From an uncultured Acidimicrobiales bacterium (GTDB lineage Bacteria > Actinomycetota > Acidimicrobiia > Acidimicrobiales > UBA10347), in NCBI GenBank assembly GCA_937942965.1, contig CALDGN010000307.1:1-10717 (forward strand): 10,717 nt of DNA, read 5' to 3'. The notes beneath the pieces were generated by a model. That model ran no database searches. It saw only the letters and a list, made by a program, of their open reading frames with translations, and was not told the DNA's origin. The translations under genes were made by a program, and so were the position numbers. Positions 1-6,222 of this stretch are shown in pieces. Position 1 is the stretch's first letter; each line of letters starts with the position of its first letter.

Positions 1-836
1 AGGCAGCTGTCGCCGTCGTTCTTGAGGAGCTCGTCGCCGCCACCGGCAACAACGATGTCAACGCCGCTGAGCTGCGGCACGAGTGCTTCGTCTTCGCCCA
101 GGCCCTGTAGGTGGCTGACGAGAACGATGCGGTTGACGCCCTGCGCTTCGAGTGCCTCGACCTCGGCGTTCACTGCGCCGGCGACGTCGGGGTCGACGAT
201 GACGTTGCGAGGGCTCGAGATGTTGGGCAGGCGAGGGGTGATGGCGCCGATGATGCCGATGTCGAGACCCGAAGCTGGGTCGGTGAACACGGTCGATCCG
301 GCGATGCGGCCCGCATCGACAAGTGCCTGGAGGGCAGGTTCGCCGCTGACGTCGATATTCGACGCGAGGAACGGGATGGCCGGGTTGAAGCCTTCGATGA
401 AGCGGGCGGTCACGTCGGGACCGAAGTCGAAGTCGTGGTTGCCGAGGCCCATTGCCTCGTAGAGGCCGCTCAGGGCGACGGAGTCGTAGAGAGGCTCGCC
501 GTCGCGAGCGAGACCAGCAGCGAATTCCTTGGAGGCGAGGAAGTTGTCACCCGAGGTGACGCGCAACAAGATGTCGGCATCGGTGCGGGTGCCGAGTTCC
601 TGGAACTTCTGGGTGAAGCGAGCAATGCCGGGAAAGCCGCCCTCTTCGTTCGGAAGCAGCTTCGATTCGCCGTCGTTGTTGTGCAACAGCGTGAGCGTGA
701 CTTCGCCGTCTTGTGCCTGAGCCTCGTTGCCGGGCAGACCCACTGCGAGCAGCGCAAACAAGCCGATGACGGCGAGCGCAACTCGAGCGATTGGACGGCG
801 CGATCGCGCGCCTGAGTGAGATTGCATGTGGTGCAC
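1..836 (-). CDS. Exported 5'-nucleotidase-type metallophosphatase, N-terminal part (runs off the window)
   Basis: This is the first 278 or so residues of a secreted bifunctional metallophosphatase/5'-nucleotidase, a family that hydrolyses nucleotides or other phosphoesters outside the membrane. A basic N-terminus (RSRRP) leads into a hydrophobic stretch and an AQA cleavage-like site near residue 41, which is a typical signal peptide. The catalytic fold begins with LLHNNDGES (D55, E57), then SGDN (D97), GLGNHDFDFG (N133, H134) and VSHLQ (H242). Two classic metal-ligand motifs differ from the textbook family: D-x-E replaces D-x-H, and AGGGDELL stands where GHxH is expected. The start is GTG at 836, placed 5 bases after AAGGGAG. 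ATG at 827 is in frame but 14 bases from that site. The C-terminal nucleotide-binding domain lies beyond position 1. It is divergent from murI. The family call is secure; the substrate is unknown. Confidence 0.9.
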   Translation of the reverse strand, partial: MHHMQSHSGARSRRPIARVALAVIGLFALLAVGLPGNEAQAQDGEVTLTLLHNNDGESKLLPNEEGGFPGIARFTQKFQELGTRTDADILLRVTSGDNFLASKEFAAGLARDGEPLYDSVALSGLYEAMGLGNHDFDFGPDVTARFIEGFNPAIPFLASNIDVSGEPALQALVDAGRIAGSTVFTDPASGLDIGIIGAITPRLPNISSPRNVIVDPDVAGAVNAEVEALEAQGVNRIVLVSHLQGLGEDEALVPQLSGVDIVVAGGGDELLKNDGDSC

Positions 837-841
837 CACGA

Positions 842-848
842 CTCCCTT
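842..848 (-). promoter_or_regulatory. Ribosome binding site of the 5'-nucleotidase gene
   Basis: AAGGGAG on the minus strand lies 5 bases before GTG 836 and 14 bases before ATG 827. This spacing is why the GTG was chosen as the start. Confidence 0.5.
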
Positions 849-862
849 GAACTCCGTCGGTG

Positions 863-868
863 AGTTTA
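863..868 (-). promoter_or_regulatory. Possible -10 element of the 5'-nucleotidase gene
   Basis: TAAACT on the minus strand fits the actinobacterial TANNNT -10 pattern. It would give a leader of about 20 bases containing the AAGGGAG site. No convincing -35 is seen. Confidence 0.35.
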
Positions 869-884
869 GGACAACACATGCCGA

Positions 885-904
885 GTTGGTGTGTTGTTGG
901 TGTG
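885..904 (+). repeat. 9-bp direct repeat in the divergent promoter region
   Basis: GTTGGTGTG occurs at 885-893 and again at 896-904, a period of 11 bp (about one helical turn). A looser copy, GTTGTCGTG, lies at 911-919. The repeat sits between the divergent 5'-nucleotidase and murI genes, where a regulator could bind, but low complexity (G/T-rich) is an alternative explanation. Confidence 0.4.
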
Positions 905-935
905 GGTAACGTTGTCGTGTGCGAAATGGCCCAGT

Positions 936-1739
936 GTGAGCGACGGAGCGATTGGCGTCTTCGACAGCGGTTTCGGCGGTCTGACCGTCGCCCGAGCGAT
1001 GATCGACCTGCTCCCGCAGGAGCACCTTGTCTACTTCGGTGACACGGCCCGCTACCCGTATGGGCCGCGATCGCTCGACGAAGTGCGTGGGTTTGCCGAG
1101 CAGATCACCGACTGGATGCTGCGGGCCCACGACGTCAAAGCCGTCGTCATCGCCTGCAACACCGCTTCGGCCGCGGCACTCGATGCGCTCCAAGCGAGGG
1201 TCGACGTGCCCGTCATCGGTGTGATCGAGCCGGGCGTTGTTTCCGCGATCGAAGCGACCGAGTCGGGGCGAGTCGGTGTCATCGGCACCGTGACCACGAT
1301 CGGTTCCGGCGCCTATCAACAAGCGTTCGCCGCCGCCGACCCAGCGATCGAGTTGACCTGCGCAGCCTGCCCCGGATTCGTCGAGTTCGTCGAGCGAGGC
1401 GAGACCGACAGCGACCAGGCCCTGATCCTGGCTGAGCGGTTGCTGGCACCCGTGATCGACGCCAAGGTCGACGCTCTGCTGCTGGGCTGCACCCACTATC
1501 CATTCCTCGCTCGCACGATCTCGCGGGTGATGGGGCGCTCGGTCACCCTGGTCTCATCCGCGGATGAAACCGCGTTCGCGGTTCGGCGAGCCGCGCTCGA
1601 CGGACGGCTCGCAGCGCGAACGAGCACCGGCGCGGTGCGTCGCCGCTGGGTCTCCTCGGGCGACGTCGCCACGTTCGAGCGCCTCGGCCGCCAACTTCTC
1701 GGTGACGAACTCGCCAATGTCGAGGCGCATCGCTGGTAG
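936..1739 (+). CDS. murI: Glutamate racemase
   Basis: The enzyme interconverts L- and D-glutamate in the cytoplasm and supplies D-Glu for peptidoglycan. The 267 residues fit the family length. The N-terminus reads VSDGAIGVFDSGFGGLT, with the catalytic acid motif D10-S11. The two catalytic cysteines sit in ACNTAS (C74, N75, T76) and GCTHYP (C185, T186, H187), both intact. The substrate-site motif YFGDTARYPYG lies at residues 33-43. GTG 936 was chosen because family members start right at (M)SDGxIGVFDSG. The frame stays open upstream to GTG 891, but that extension is not family-like. No clear ribosome binding site is visible. It is the first gene of the plus-strand run, 49 bases ahead of the MBL-fold gene, and has the same downstream neighbours as in mycobacteria. 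Confidence 0.97.
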   Translation: MSDGAIGVFDSGFGGLTVARAMIDLLPQEHLVYFGDTARYPYGPRSLDEVRGFAEQITDWMLRAHDVKAVVIACNTASAAALDALQARVDVPVIGVIEPGVVSAIEATESGRVGVIGTVTTIGSGAYQQAFAAADPAIELTCAACPGFVEFVERGETDSDQALILAERLLAPVIDAKVDALLLGCTHYPFLARTISRVMGRSVTLVSSADETAFAVRRAALDGRLAARTSTGAVRRRWVSSGDVATFERLGRQLLGDELANVEAHRW

Positions 1740-1788
1740 CTCCCGCAGGCTGCTGACGAAGGTCGGCAGTTGTGCAAGACTGAGCGGA

Positions 1789-2541
1789 ATGTTGGCGGTC
1801 AGAATTCTTGGCTGCTCCGGGAGCTATGCCGCCGCGGGAGGCGCTTGCACGGGCTACCTGGTGCAGTCAACGGGAACGAACGTGTGGCTGGACTGTGGTC
1901 CAGGGACCTTGGCGAACCTCCAAGAATTCGCGGCGCTTGCCGACCTCGACGCCATCGTCCTCACCCACGCCCATCCCGACCACTGGCTTGAGCTGCCGAT
2001 CATCGCCAACGCACTCGAGTGGTATGAACCACGTGACCGGCTGCCCGTCTACTCCAATGCGCACATGTTCGCGGAGGCTCGCGAGCTGATCGGCCAGTCG
2101 ATCTCGACCGTGTTCGACTGGCAGATCGTCGACACGACCGAGACGGTCACGATTGGCGACCAGCAGTGGCGTTTCGACGAGACCGATCACTACGTGCCGA
2201 CCTTTGCGACTCGTATCGACGCCGAGGGTTCGAGTCTGGTGTTCTCGAGTGACACCGGCCCGTCGTTCTCGTTGCAGGGATTTGTCGACCGGGCTGGTCC
2301 GATCGACATGGCGTTGCTCGAGTCAACGTTCCTCGATCGAGTCGGCAACGAGGGCATCCTCCACCTGTCGGCGACCGAAGCCGGCGAGATGGCAGCCGAA
2401 GCTGGCGTGACCCGTCTCGTGCTGACCCACCAAGCTCCCCGCGAGGAACGACCTGCCCACGTCGATGCCGCCCGTGCGGTGTTCGGCGGAGATGTTGCGC
2501 TCGCGGAGGTTGGCGGCCAATACGCTGCCGCTGGCGACTGA
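1789..2541 (+). CDS. MBL-fold metallohydrolase, probable Rv1339/CpdA-type cAMP phosphodiesterase
   Basis: This is a 250-residue metallo-beta-lactamase-fold hydrolase of the RNase Z/arylsulfatase-like branch. The zinc ligands are all present: H60-x-H62-x-D64-H65 (HAHPDH), H134, D155 (SSDTG) and H214 (LTHQAP). The late HLSATEAGE segment at 192-200 is also typical of this branch. The usual RNase Z exosite arm is not evident and the protein is shorter than most tRNase Z enzymes, so tRNA processing is unlikely. Its place between murI and rph matches mycobacterial Rv1339, reported as an atypical class II cyclic-AMP phosphodiesterase. The cAMP assignment therefore rests on synteny and family. ATG 1789 is the start, giving MLAVRILGCSGS just ahead of the first strand of the fold; only a weak GAGCGGA precedes it. 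Probably co-transcribed with murI. Confidence 0.9.
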   Translation: MLAVRILGCSGSYAAAGGACTGYLVQSTGTNVWLDCGPGTLANLQEFAALADLDAIVLTHAHPDHWLELPIIANALEWYEPRDRLPVYSNAHMFAEARELIGQSISTVFDWQIVDTTETVTIGDQQWRFDETDHYVPTFATRIDAEGSSLVFSSDTGPSFSLQGFVDRAGPIDMALLESTFLDRVGNEGILHLSATEAGEMAAEAGVTRLVLTHQAPREERPAHVDAARAVFGGDVALAEVGGQYAAAGD

Positions 2542-2591
2542 GACAGTTTTCGGTCCAGCGCTTCCCAGCTTCTACCCAGCGAAAGTGATTC

Positions 2592-2595
2592 GAGG
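2592..2595 (+). promoter_or_regulatory. Ribosome binding site of rph
   Basis: GAGG ends 5 bases before the GTG start at 2601 and supports that non-ATG start. Confidence 0.5.
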
Positions 2596-2600
2596 CTCCC

Positions 2601-3335
2601 GTGCGTCCAGATGGCCGTCAGAACGACGAACTGCGTCCCTTCTCCTTTGATCGGGACTACACCGACATGGCGCACGGTTCCGTGCTTGCCAGCTTCGGCC
2701 GCACCCGGATGCTGTGCACGGCATCGGTCGACGATGACGTGCCCCGCTGGATGCGAGGCTCCGAGACGGGTTGGGTGACCGCCGAGTACTCGATGCTGCC
2801 TGGCTCGACGCCCGGCCGTGCTCGCCGCGAGGCAGCCAAGGGGAAACAGTCCGGACGCACCCAAGAGATCCAGCGCCTGATCGGCCGAGCCCTGCGTTCG
2901 GTCGTCGACATGCGCAAGCTTGGTGAGCGCCAGATCATCCTCGACTGCGATGCTCTGCAGGCCGACGGCGGCACTCGCACCACGGCAATCAGCGGCGCGT
3001 TCGTTGCCCTGCACGATGCCTGCACTCGGCTCGTTCAGTCGGGCGACCTCGCCGAGCATCCGATCACTGATCACTGCGCAGCTATCTCGGTCGGCATCAT
3101 CGACGGCGAACCTCGCCTGGATCTGCCGTACATCGAAGACGCGAACGCCGAGGTCGACATGAACGTCGTCATGCTTGGTTCCGGTTCGTTCATCGAAGTC
3201 CAAGGCACCGCCGAAGGCGCACCGTTCAGCCGCAGCGAACTCGATGCGCTCCTCGCACTGGCCGAAAAGGGCATCGGCGAGATCATCGAGAACCAGAAGG
3301 CGATCCTGGCGACGCCTCCAGAACTGCGCAGCTGA
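2601..3335 (+). CDS. rph: Ribonuclease PH
   Basis: A phosphate-dependent 3'-to-5' exoribonuclease that trims tRNA precursors and rRNA, normally as a hexameric ring. The 244 residues align closely with E. coli RNase PH throughout: MRPDGR at the start, TAEYSMLP (60-67), GRTQEIQRLIGRALR (85-99), the LDCDALQADGGTRT segment (114-127) and the EVQGTAEG block (199-206). The catalytic aspartates of EDANAEVDMNVV are present (D180, D186), as are the phosphate-binding residues R86 and GGTR 123-126. There is no truncation. It follows the MBL-fold gene by 59 bases, in which I see no terminator, and precedes rdgB by 5 bases, so the two nucleic-acid and nucleotide maintenance genes are almost certainly co-transcribed. 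Confidence 0.98.
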   Translation: MRPDGRQNDELRPFSFDRDYTDMAHGSVLASFGRTRMLCTASVDDDVPRWMRGSETGWVTAEYSMLPGSTPGRARREAAKGKQSGRTQEIQRLIGRALRSVVDMRKLGERQIILDCDALQADGGTRTTAISGAFVALHDACTRLVQSGDLAEHPITDHCAAISVGIIDGEPRLDLPYIEDANAEVDMNVVMLGSGSFIEVQGTAEGAPFSRSELDALLALAEKGIGEIIENQKAILATPPELRS

Positions 3336-3340
3336 TCTCG

Positions 3341-3925
3341 ATGGCCGAACCCTTGGTGGTCGTTGCGGCGACAGCGAATGCGCACAAGCTCGACGAGATG
3401 CGCGGCATCTTCGGCGATGCCGTGCAGCTGCTGCCACGCCCCGACGATCTCGCCGAGGTCGTCGAAGACGCGGACACCTTTGTCGGCAACGCCCGGCTCA
3501 AGGCCATCGCTGTCGCCGAACACACCGGTCATGTCGCGCTTGCCGACGACAGCGGGCTCGAAGTCGACGCGCTCGACGGCGAGCCGGGCGTGCAGTCGGC
3601 GTACTACGGCGGGGGAGACCACGACGACGCAGCCAACCGGGCGCGGCTCGTGCGTGAGTTGGCTGATGTGGCGGCGCCGCGGACCGCTCGCTTCCGCACC
3701 GTGATCGTGCTGCGTTGGCCTGACGGGCGCGAAGTCGTCGTCAACGGAACGTGCGAAGGGCAGATCATCGACGTGGAACGAGGCGAACAGGGCTTCGGCT
3801 ACGACTCGCTGTTCGTGCCCGACGCTGGTGACGGCCGCACGTTTGGTGAACATGACCCGGCCGAAAAGAACGCCATGTCGCATCGCAGCAACGCCTGTCA
3901 GGCGTTGCTCGCCCAGCTGAGCTGA
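3341..3925 (+). CDS. rdgB: XTP/dITP diphosphatase (non-canonical purine NTP pyrophosphatase)
   Basis: A house-cleaning enzyme that hydrolyses ITP, dITP and XTP to the monophosphate plus pyrophosphate, keeping deaminated purines out of DNA and RNA. The 194 residues fit the HAM1/RdgB family. TANAHK (T11, N13, K16) is the N-terminal nucleotide-binding motif, NARLKA (50-55) follows, ADDSGLEVDAL (68-78) holds the catalytic aspartates, FGYDSLF (152-158) contacts the base, and EKNAMSHR (175-182) ends the active site. All key residues are intact. It starts with ATG 5 bases after the rph stop and has no separate ribosome binding site, which suggests translational coupling. The rph-rdgB adjacency is widespread in bacteria. 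Confidence 0.97.
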   Translation: MAEPLVVVAATANAHKLDEMRGIFGDAVQLLPRPDDLAEVVEDADTFVGNARLKAIAVAEHTGHVALADDSGLEVDALDGEPGVQSAYYGGGDHDDAANRARLVRELADVAAPRTARFRTVIVLRWPDGREVVVNGTCEGQIIDVERGEQGFGYDSLFVPDAGDGRTFGEHDPAEKNAMSHRSNACQALLAQLS

Positions 3926-3937
3926 GACGCACCAGCG

Positions 3938-4771
3938 ATGACCGACGGTGTTGAGCGGGGCCTCGCTCGCCGCGTCGAGTTGGCCGAAGCGCTCGACATG
4001 GCGGCGTTTGCGACCGAGCTCGCAGAGGTAGTCCCCGAGCTCGGAGCCACGACGTTCCCGTTTGTCGACGGCCATGCGGTGCTCTGTGGCGCGGGCATGT
4101 TCGTGAACGGCCCTCTTGCGGTCGGCTTCGAACGTGTTCCGACTGAAGACGAGTTCGACCAGTGGGAAGCGGCGTGCGCCGAGCGTGGCGTCACCGCGAA
4201 CTTCGAGATCCACGAGTTCTCGCATCCAGACCTGGCCGACGCGGTCGAGTCACGTGGCTACGTGCGCGATCCCGACTCGGTGCGGACTGGCCTGACGCTC
4301 ACGCAATCTGACTATTCACCTCGGGCGGTCGCTGAGGGCATCGACGTCGTGCACGTCACGACACCTGAGCTGGTCGAGATCTGGAAAGAGGTCACGGCCC
4401 AGGGCTGGGGACACGATGCGCCTGACCGTCGCCTGGTGAGCGACCGGTTCACCGACGTCGCCGCCAAAATCCAGAAGCCGGGCCTCTTCCTTGCGATCGA
4501 TGCAGCAGATGGGCGGCCGATCGGCTGCGCCAACCTGTCGTTCGTCGGCGAAGTCGCCGTACTCGGTGGCATGTCGACACTTCCGTCAGAACGGGGCCGA
4601 GGTGTGCAGCGCACACTGATTCAGCATCGGCTGCGGCTGGCCTGGAAGTACGGCTGCTCGCTGGCCGTCTCACACGCCAAGCCTGACGAAGGCTCGATCC
4701 GCAACTTGGAGCGGGCCGGCTTCATGCGTGTCGTCACCAAGGCGACGTTCGCCCGTTCCAACGGTTCGTAA
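3938..4771 (+). CDS. GNAT-family N-acetyltransferase with a degenerate N-terminal GNAT-like half
   Basis: A 277-residue acyl-CoA-dependent acetyltransferase; substrate unknown. The C-terminal half (about 136-273) is a standard GNAT domain: strands around PGLFLAIDAADGRPIGCANL (181-200), the acyl-CoA pyrophosphate loop SERGRGVQRTLIQHRL (217-232), and the closing NLERAGF (256-262). The N-terminal half (about 10-122) lacks an acyl-CoA loop but has GNAT-like features, such as MFVNGPLAVGFER and the RGYVRDPDS end, so it is probably a decayed tandem copy. ATG 3938 starts 12 bases after the rdgB stop, so the gene is likely the last of the operon. A strong hairpin follows its stop. This gene is not part of the conserved murI-rdgB core that I recognise. 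Confidence 0.85.
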   Translation: MTDGVERGLARRVELAEALDMAAFATELAEVVPELGATTFPFVDGHAVLCGAGMFVNGPLAVGFERVPTEDEFDQWEAACAERGVTANFEIHEFSHPDLADAVESRGYVRDPDSVRTGLTLTQSDYSPRAVAEGIDVVHVTTPELVEIWKEVTAQGWGHDAPDRRLVSDRFTDVAAKIQKPGLFLAIDAADGRPIGCANLSFVGEVAVLGGMSTLPSERGRGVQRTLIQHRLRLAWKYGCSLAVSHAKPDEGSIRNLERAGFMRVVTKATFARSNGS

Positions 4772-4790
4772 CCTCGCCCGAAAACGACAA

Positions 4791-4819
4791 CAGCCGCAGG
4801 CGCTGAGCACCTGCGGCTG
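4791..4819. terminator. Bidirectional hairpin terminator between convergent genes
   Basis: CAGCCGCAGG (4791-4800) and CCTGCGGCTG (4810-4819) form a perfect 10-bp GC-rich stem with a 9-base loop. It lies 20 bases after the GNAT stop and 16 bases past the stop of the opposing RDD gene. There is no T-run on either side, as is common in actinobacteria. Confidence 0.75.
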
Positions 4820-4835
4820 CTGGAAAGCTCTCGAA

Positions 4836-5399
4836 TTAGCGAGTGCGGATGACTCGGGTCTTGCCGACGCGGTCCTGGACGGAACGGTTCTCGTCGTCGC
4901 TGCTGATCATCACGCCGCTCGCAATGGCGAGGACGAGTGACAGCACGCTGCCGATGGAGCCGAGGATGCCGACCAGTGCAGGCAGCCAACGCATGAATGC
5001 GGGGCCCCAGCCAGGAGGATCTTCGCCAGATTCGGCGATGACCTTGAGGCCGAGGATGCTCTTGCCGGGCGTTGCGCCACGAGTGGCCACAAAGCCGACT
5101 TCGTAGAGGATGCCGATGACGAGGCCAAGGATGGCGAACCCGAAGTTCGTACCCGAGGTGATGTCATCGCTATCGATGAGCGCGAACGCGAGGATGAAGG
5201 TGGGGATGATGACGATGATCGCATCGATGATGCGAGCACCGAGGCGTTGGCCTGCGGTTCCGTAGGAACGTCCACCGGGCGCTGCGTAGGTCGGCGTCTG
5301 TGTAGTTGGTTCCCCAACCCACTGCCCGCCGTCCCAATACCGCATCGTCCCGGGCGGATCGCCTTGGGCGTAGTACCAGCCTGGTTCTTGTTGAGACAT
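4836..5399 (-). CDS. DUF2510-RDD domain membrane protein
   Basis: A 187-residue inner-membrane protein of unknown function. Residues 7-32 (GWYYAQGDPPGTMRYWDGGQW) are a DUF2510 motif, a short W-rich module found on actinobacterial membrane proteins. A Pro/Thr/Gly-rich linker follows. Then comes an RDD domain: GQRLGARIIDAII (50-62; the R56 and D59 signature), transmembrane segments around 57-75 and 87-106, the RGATPGKSILGLKV loop (107-120), a third hydrophobic segment (about 136-165), and a final RSVQDRVGKTRV (172-183) that carries the last Asp. ATG 5399 was preferred to the in-frame TTG 5408 because MSQQEPGW is the usual lead-in to DUF2510 and a -10 element fits a leaderless start. It lies downstream of clpP on the same strand, with its own likely promoter. 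Some RDD proteins are linked to sodium or osmotic stress, but nothing here shows that. Confidence 0.9.
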   Translation of the reverse strand: MSQQEPGWYYAQGDPPGTMRYWDGGQWVGEPTTQTPTYAAPGGRSYGTAGQRLGARIIDAIIVIIPTFILAFALIDSDDITSGTNFGFAILGLVIGILYEVGFVATRGATPGKSILGLKVIAESGEDPPGWGPAFMRWLPALVGILGSIGSVLSLVLAIASGVMISSDDENRSVQDRVGKTRVIRTR

Positions 5400-5402
5400 G
5401 GC

Positions 5403-5422
5403 CGCCAACTTAGTTGTTGGCG
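5403..5422 (-). promoter_or_regulatory. Leaderless promoter (-10 TAAGTT) inside an inverted repeat, upstream of the RDD gene
   Basis: TAAGTT on the minus strand (5412-5407) lies 7 bases before ATG 5399, which would place the transcription start at the start codon itself. The -10 sits in an inverted repeat, CGCCAAC (5403-5409) and GTTGGCG (5416-5422) with a 6-base loop. The repeat could be an operator or a weak terminator for transcripts coming from clpP. Confidence 0.45.
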
Positions 5423-5446
5423 CCGAAGTCGTCTGTGATCTGGGTC

Positions 5447-5468
5447 TCGGAACGCTGAAACGCTCCGA
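5447..5468 (-). terminator. Possible terminator of clpP
   Basis: On the minus strand TCGGAGCG and CGTTCCGA form an 8-bp stem with one G-T pair and a 6-base loop, 9 bases after the clpP stop. There is no T-run. Confidence 0.35.
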
Positions 5469-5477
5469 AATCCAAGA

Positions 5478-6077
5478 TCAGAGCATTTCGCCTCGGCGAA
5501 CGATGACCTGGTCGATCATGCCGTAGTCCTTGGCCTCTTCGGCGGTGAACCAGCGGTCGCGATCAGAGTCGTTTTCGATCTGCTCGACGGTCTGGCCGGT
5601 GTGGCCAGCGATGCGCTCAGCCATGAGGCGCTTGACGTGTGCCATCTGCTCGGCCTGGATCGCGATGTCGCTGGCCTGGCCCTGGATGCCGCCGAGTGGC
5701 TGGTGCATCATGATGCGGGCGTGGGGGAGCGAGTAGCGCTTACCGGGTGCGCCAGCACACAGCAGGAACTGGCCCATCGAGGCGGCGAGGCCCATGGTGA
5801 TGGTGCCGACGTCGGGGCCGACGAACTGCATGGTGTCGTAGATCGCCATGCCAGCCGTGACGGAACCGCCGGGGCTGTTGATGTAGAGCCAGATGTCGGC
5901 TTCGCGGTCCTGACCCTCGAGATAGAGCATCTGGGCGCTGATGTAGTTGGCGACGTTGTCGTTCACATCGGTGCCGAGCACGACGATGCGCTGCTTGAGC
6001 AGTTCGTGGTAGATCTGCGTCGAAGGATCACCGAGTGCGGGGCCCTGGGCAACCATCGGGGGAATCTGCGAAGTCAT
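5478..6077 (-). CDS. clpP: ATP-dependent Clp protease proteolytic subunit
   Basis: The serine peptidase core of the Clp protease. It forms a tetradecameric chamber and degrades proteins fed in by ClpX, ClpC or ClpA ATPases. The 199 residues include the full catalytic triad: S100 in MGLAASMGQF, H125 in IMMHQP and D174 in DRDRWF, with the same spacing as E. coli ClpP (25 and 49 residues). The NSPGGSV oxyanion-hole motif (67-73) and the C-terminal AEEAKDYGMID (179-189) are also present. ATG 6077 was chosen over the in-frame TTG 6101 because a -10-like TACGCT ends 8 bases before it. Actinobacteria usually carry two clpP genes, often in tandem with clpX. Here clpP has neither next to it, so this is a stand-alone copy. 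Confidence 0.97.
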   Translation of the reverse strand: MTSQIPPMVAQGPALGDPSTQIYHELLKQRIVVLGTDVNDNVANYISAQMLYLEGQDREADIWLYINSPGGSVTAGMAIYDTMQFVGPDVGTITMGLAASMGQFLLCAGAPGKRYSLPHARIMMHQPLGGIQGQASDIAIQAEQMAHVKRLMAERIAGHTGQTVEQIENDSDRDRWFTAEEAKDYGMIDQVIVRRGEML

Positions 6078-6085
6078 TGGTTGGA

Positions 6086-6091
6086 AGCGTA
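6086..6091 (-). promoter_or_regulatory. Possible leaderless -10 element of clpP
   Basis: TACGCT (TANNNT) on the minus strand ends 8 bases before ATG 6077, consistent with a transcript starting at the start codon. No clear -35 or ribosome binding site is seen. Confidence 0.35.
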
Positions 6092-6188
6092 CCTGTCTCA
6101 ATCTCGGCCCGGCTGTTCGAATGGGCCTGGCGTGCTGGTCTTCTCGTTGGTGGAGTCCGGAGACAACGCGTCATAAGCGGGCTGCATT

Positions 6189-6211
6189 CCCTCGGGGTTG
6201 CCCGTGGAGGG
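6189..6211 (-). terminator. Possible terminator of the amidohydrolase gene
   Basis: CCCTC and GAGGG arms with an inner GGG/CCC stem and a 3-base bulge form a GC-rich hairpin, 11 bases after the amidohydrolase stop. There is no T-run. The remaining intergenic space to clpP (6078-6188) shows nothing else clear apart from the clpP -10. Confidence 0.3.
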
Positions 6212-6222
6212 GTGTGTGATCG

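Noticed and set aside
111..815. A 234-codon plus-strand frame opposite the 5'-nucleotidase
   Set aside because: The minus strand carries an unmistakable signal peptide and GNHD/VSH motifs in a frame open to the window edge.
1789..2541. Annotation of the MBL-fold gene as RNase Z
   Set aside because: The ligand pattern fits the superfamily, but the protein is short, shows no exosite arm, and has the synteny of Rv1339.
2552..2582. Three CCAGC copies between the MBL-fold gene and rph
   Set aside because: Very short, irregularly spaced copies; expected by chance in GC-rich DNA.
2190..3437. A 415-codon open frame on the minus strand opposite the MBL-fold and rph genes
   Set aside because: It is antisense to two secure, conserved genes and its translation is Arg/Ala/Ser-rich with no family pattern; long shadow frames are expected in high-GC DNA.
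3071..4225. A 384-codon minus-strand frame opposite rph, rdgB and the GNAT gene
   Set aside because: Same reason: it overlaps three real genes and shows no recognisable domain.
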